Source: a bacterium (GTDB lineage Bacteria > Krumholzibacteriota > Krumholzibacteria > LZORAL124-64-63). From it: a DNA stretch of 15,615 nucleotides. The notes under the pieces were generated by a model that was not told where the DNA came from, did no database searches, and saw nothing but the letters and a program-made list of their open reading frames with translations. The stretch is from contig JAUUZX010000001.1 of assembly GCA_030592025.1 (NCBI GenBank), positions 1 through 15,615 on the forward strand. The letters are read 5' to 3'. A program made the position numbers and the translations under genes. Below are positions 14,457 to 15,615 of this stretch, piece after piece (within the stretch, counting starts at the first letter, position 1; each line of letters starts with the position of its first letter).

Positions 14457-15512
14457 TTGGCTGAGATCAAACCCCTGCTGCGTTCCCTGGTTCCCGAGGC
14501 CGTTTCCGGTTTGGTGAAGGAGATGGGCCTGCCCCGTTACCGCGGTGACCAGTTGCGCGAATGGGTGTTCCGCCACGGGGCGCTGGCCTGGGATGAGATG
14601 ACGAACCTGCCCGCGGCTTTGCGTGGAGACCTGGCGGCCTCCTGGGACCTGGCGGGCCTCGTCATCGACACCCGCGAAGTCTCGACCGACGGCACGCGCA
14701 AGTTCCTCTTCGCGCTGCGCGACGGGCACACCATTGAGAGCGTCATCATCCCCATGGCCGAGCACGCCACCTTCTGCCTGTCGACCCAGGTGGGCTGCGC
14801 CATGGCTTGCCGCTTCTGCGCCACGGCCCGGGGCGGGCTCGTGCGGAACCTCACGGCGGGCGAGATCGTCGAGCAGGTCCTTCACCTGCAGCGCGACCTG
14901 GCCACCGACCCCTTCGCGCACCACGGCGACCGGGGTTTCAACGTCGTCTTCATGGGCATGGGTGAACCGCTGGACAACTGGGACGAACTCGAAATGGCCC
15001 TGACGATCATGATGGACCCCCAGGGTTTCGACCTGTCCCGGCGGCGGATCCAGATCTCCACCAGCGGGCCCCGCGAGGGCCTCGAACGTCTCCTCGAAAG
15101 GGCGCCCGGCGTGGGGCTCACCCTCAGCCTGGGCGGGGTCGACGACGCCAGCAGGCGCCAACTCATGCCCGTGCCCGGCCGCACCTCCGTGGCCGAGGCC
15201 CTCGCCCTGGCCACACGCTACGCGGACGCTTCCGGTCGTCGCGCCACCCTGGCCTGGGTCCTCATCGAGGGTCAGACCGACGGCGTCGACCAGGCCCAGA
15301 CCCTGGCCCGTCTCCTGGCCCGGCTCCCCTTCAAGGTGAACCTCATCCCCATGAACCGCCTCGACGACGGCGACCTGGACCGGCCCTCCCGCGCGCGGGT
15401 GCTCGCCTTCCAGCAGGTGCTGACGGACGCCGGTGTCGAGGCCTTCATCCGCGACAGCGGGGGGCGGGACATCGCGGCCGCCTGTGGCCAGTTGCGGCGA
15501 CGCCGGGCATGA
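14457..15512 (+). CDS. rlmN: Dual-specificity 23S rRNA/tRNA adenine C2-methyltransferase RlmN
   Basis: A 351-residue radical-SAM enzyme of normal family length. It methylates C2 of A2503 in 23S rRNA and A37 in some tRNAs, in the cytoplasm, using two S-adenosylmethionines. The N-terminal part (KEMGLPRYRGDQLREWVF, DEMTNLPAALR) is the usual RNA-binding domain. The cluster ligands are C114, C118 and C121 in GCAMACRFC, preceded by C107 (FCLSTQVG). MGMGEP starts at residue 166. The methyl-carrying cysteine is C343 in AACGQL near the end; the preceding loop reads DSGGRDI where SRGxDI is usual. The start is inferred to be TTG at 14457 from frame and ribosome-binding site. It diverges from the response-regulator gene and is followed by a strong hairpin terminator. 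Confidence 0.95.
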   Translation: MAEIKPLLRSLVPEAVSGLVKEMGLPRYRGDQLREWVFRHGALAWDEMTNLPAALRGDLAASWDLAGLVIDTREVSTDGTRKFLFALRDGHTIESVIIPMAEHATFCLSTQVGCAMACRFCATARGGLVRNLTAGEIVEQVLHLQRDLATDPFAHHGDRGFNVVFMGMGEPLDNWDELEMALTIMMDPQGFDLSRRRIQISTSGPREGLERLLERAPGVGLTLSLGGVDDASRRQLMPVPGRTSVAEALALATRYADASGRRATLAWVLIEGQTDGVDQAQTLARLLARLPFKVNLIPMNRLDDGDLDRPSRARVLAFQQVLTDAGVEAFIRDSGGRDIAAACGQLRRRRA

Positions 15513-15545
15513 AAAACGGCTCCCCGCGGGGGGAGCCGTCATTTC
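15512..15545. terminator. Bidirectional hairpin terminator between convergent genes
   Basis: A perfect 10-bp stem, ACGGCTCCCC (15516-15525) with GGGGAGCCGT (15530-15539), and a 4-base loop. Five As precede it and CATTT follows. On the minus strand the stem runs into TTTTT, so it is the better terminator for the gene entering from the right edge; on the plus strand it starts four bases after the rlmN stop and can end that transcript too. Confidence 0.85.
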
Positions 15546-15568
15546 CGTCGCCGTCGGCGGGAGGCGTT

Positions 15569-15615
15569 TTAGAGAACGTCGGCCAGGCTGGTCCGGTCGA
15601 GGGCGCCGGTCAGGG
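15569..15615 (-). CDS. C-terminal end of an unidentified gene, truncated by the window edge
   Basis: Reading leftward from the edge on the minus strand, an open frame encodes LTGALDRTSLADVL and stops at TAA (15571-15569), 30 bases before a U-tailed hairpin on the same strand. Position, stop codon and terminator fit the end of a real gene convergent with rlmN. Fourteen codons are too few to name a family, and the frame could be chance. Confidence 0.4.
   Translation of the reverse strand, partial: LTGALDRTSLADVL

Noticed and set aside
14343..15542. About 400-residue N-terminal extension of the response regulator
   Set aside because: The extension is antisense to rlmN and contains no domain. 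The receiver domain begins properly at 14342.

Overview
The window is about two-thirds G+C and gene-dense. It reads as chromosomal DNA from a Gram-negative, didermic bacterium. Lipid A-type metabolism (an LpxH-like hydrolase), a PorV/PorQ-type outer-membrane barrel, and a long exported protein with an Ig-like C-terminal sorting-type domain suggest the wider FCB group or an allied uncultivated phylum (the Krumholzibacteriota/Eisenbacteria style of genome). This placement is inferred from gene content; there is no rRNA or other marker in the window to fix it.

Layout. 1-713 (+) is the 3' part of an lpxH-like gene, convergent with a block of five or more minus-strand genes. Reading that block right to left: a GTG-started NtrC-type response regulator (14342-12984), a small secreted acidic protein (12805-12491), and a large TPR-GAF-AAA+-Fis sigma-54 activator (12398-9279). 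Then comes an 850-bp gene-free stretch (about 8431-9278) that is A+T-richer and full of hairpins. Then a lipoprotein with an FN3 domain (8430-7414) and a DUF4384-type exported protein (7389-5524), 24 bp apart and probably one operon. Next is a 326-bp gap with a near-consensus sigma-70 promoter, then a 1139-residue M6-peptidase-like exported protein (5197-1778) and a PorV/PorQ-family barrel (1674-736). On the right, rlmN (14457-15512, +, TTG start) diverges from the response regulator and ends at a perfect hairpin terminator. It converges there on the last 14 codons of another minus-strand gene.

How the genes may work together. Most of the window is cell-envelope and export biology (lipid A, lipoprotein, DUF4384 surface protein, degenerate M6 protein with C-terminal sorting-type domain, PorV-like barrel) next to two enhancer-binding activators that flank a tiny secreted protein. 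The M6-like protein and the PorV-like barrel look like a cargo/outer-membrane-partner pair. This is inference from order and domains.

The most unusual signals are: (1) a compact minus-strand structured RNA at about 8751-8912, ending in a three-way junction with a GUAA tetraloop and a U-tract, in which three helices have G-U wobbles on the minus strand where the plus strand would have A-C mismatches; (2) a degenerate HEXXH (YEVGL) in the M6-like protein, predicting a pseudopeptidase; (3) a perfect 16-bp tandem repeat abutting the -35 of the small secreted gene's candidate promoter; (4) a DUF4384 protein with a CXXCH motif, an aromatic middle and an about 290-residue Arg/Ser/Thr/Gly tail.
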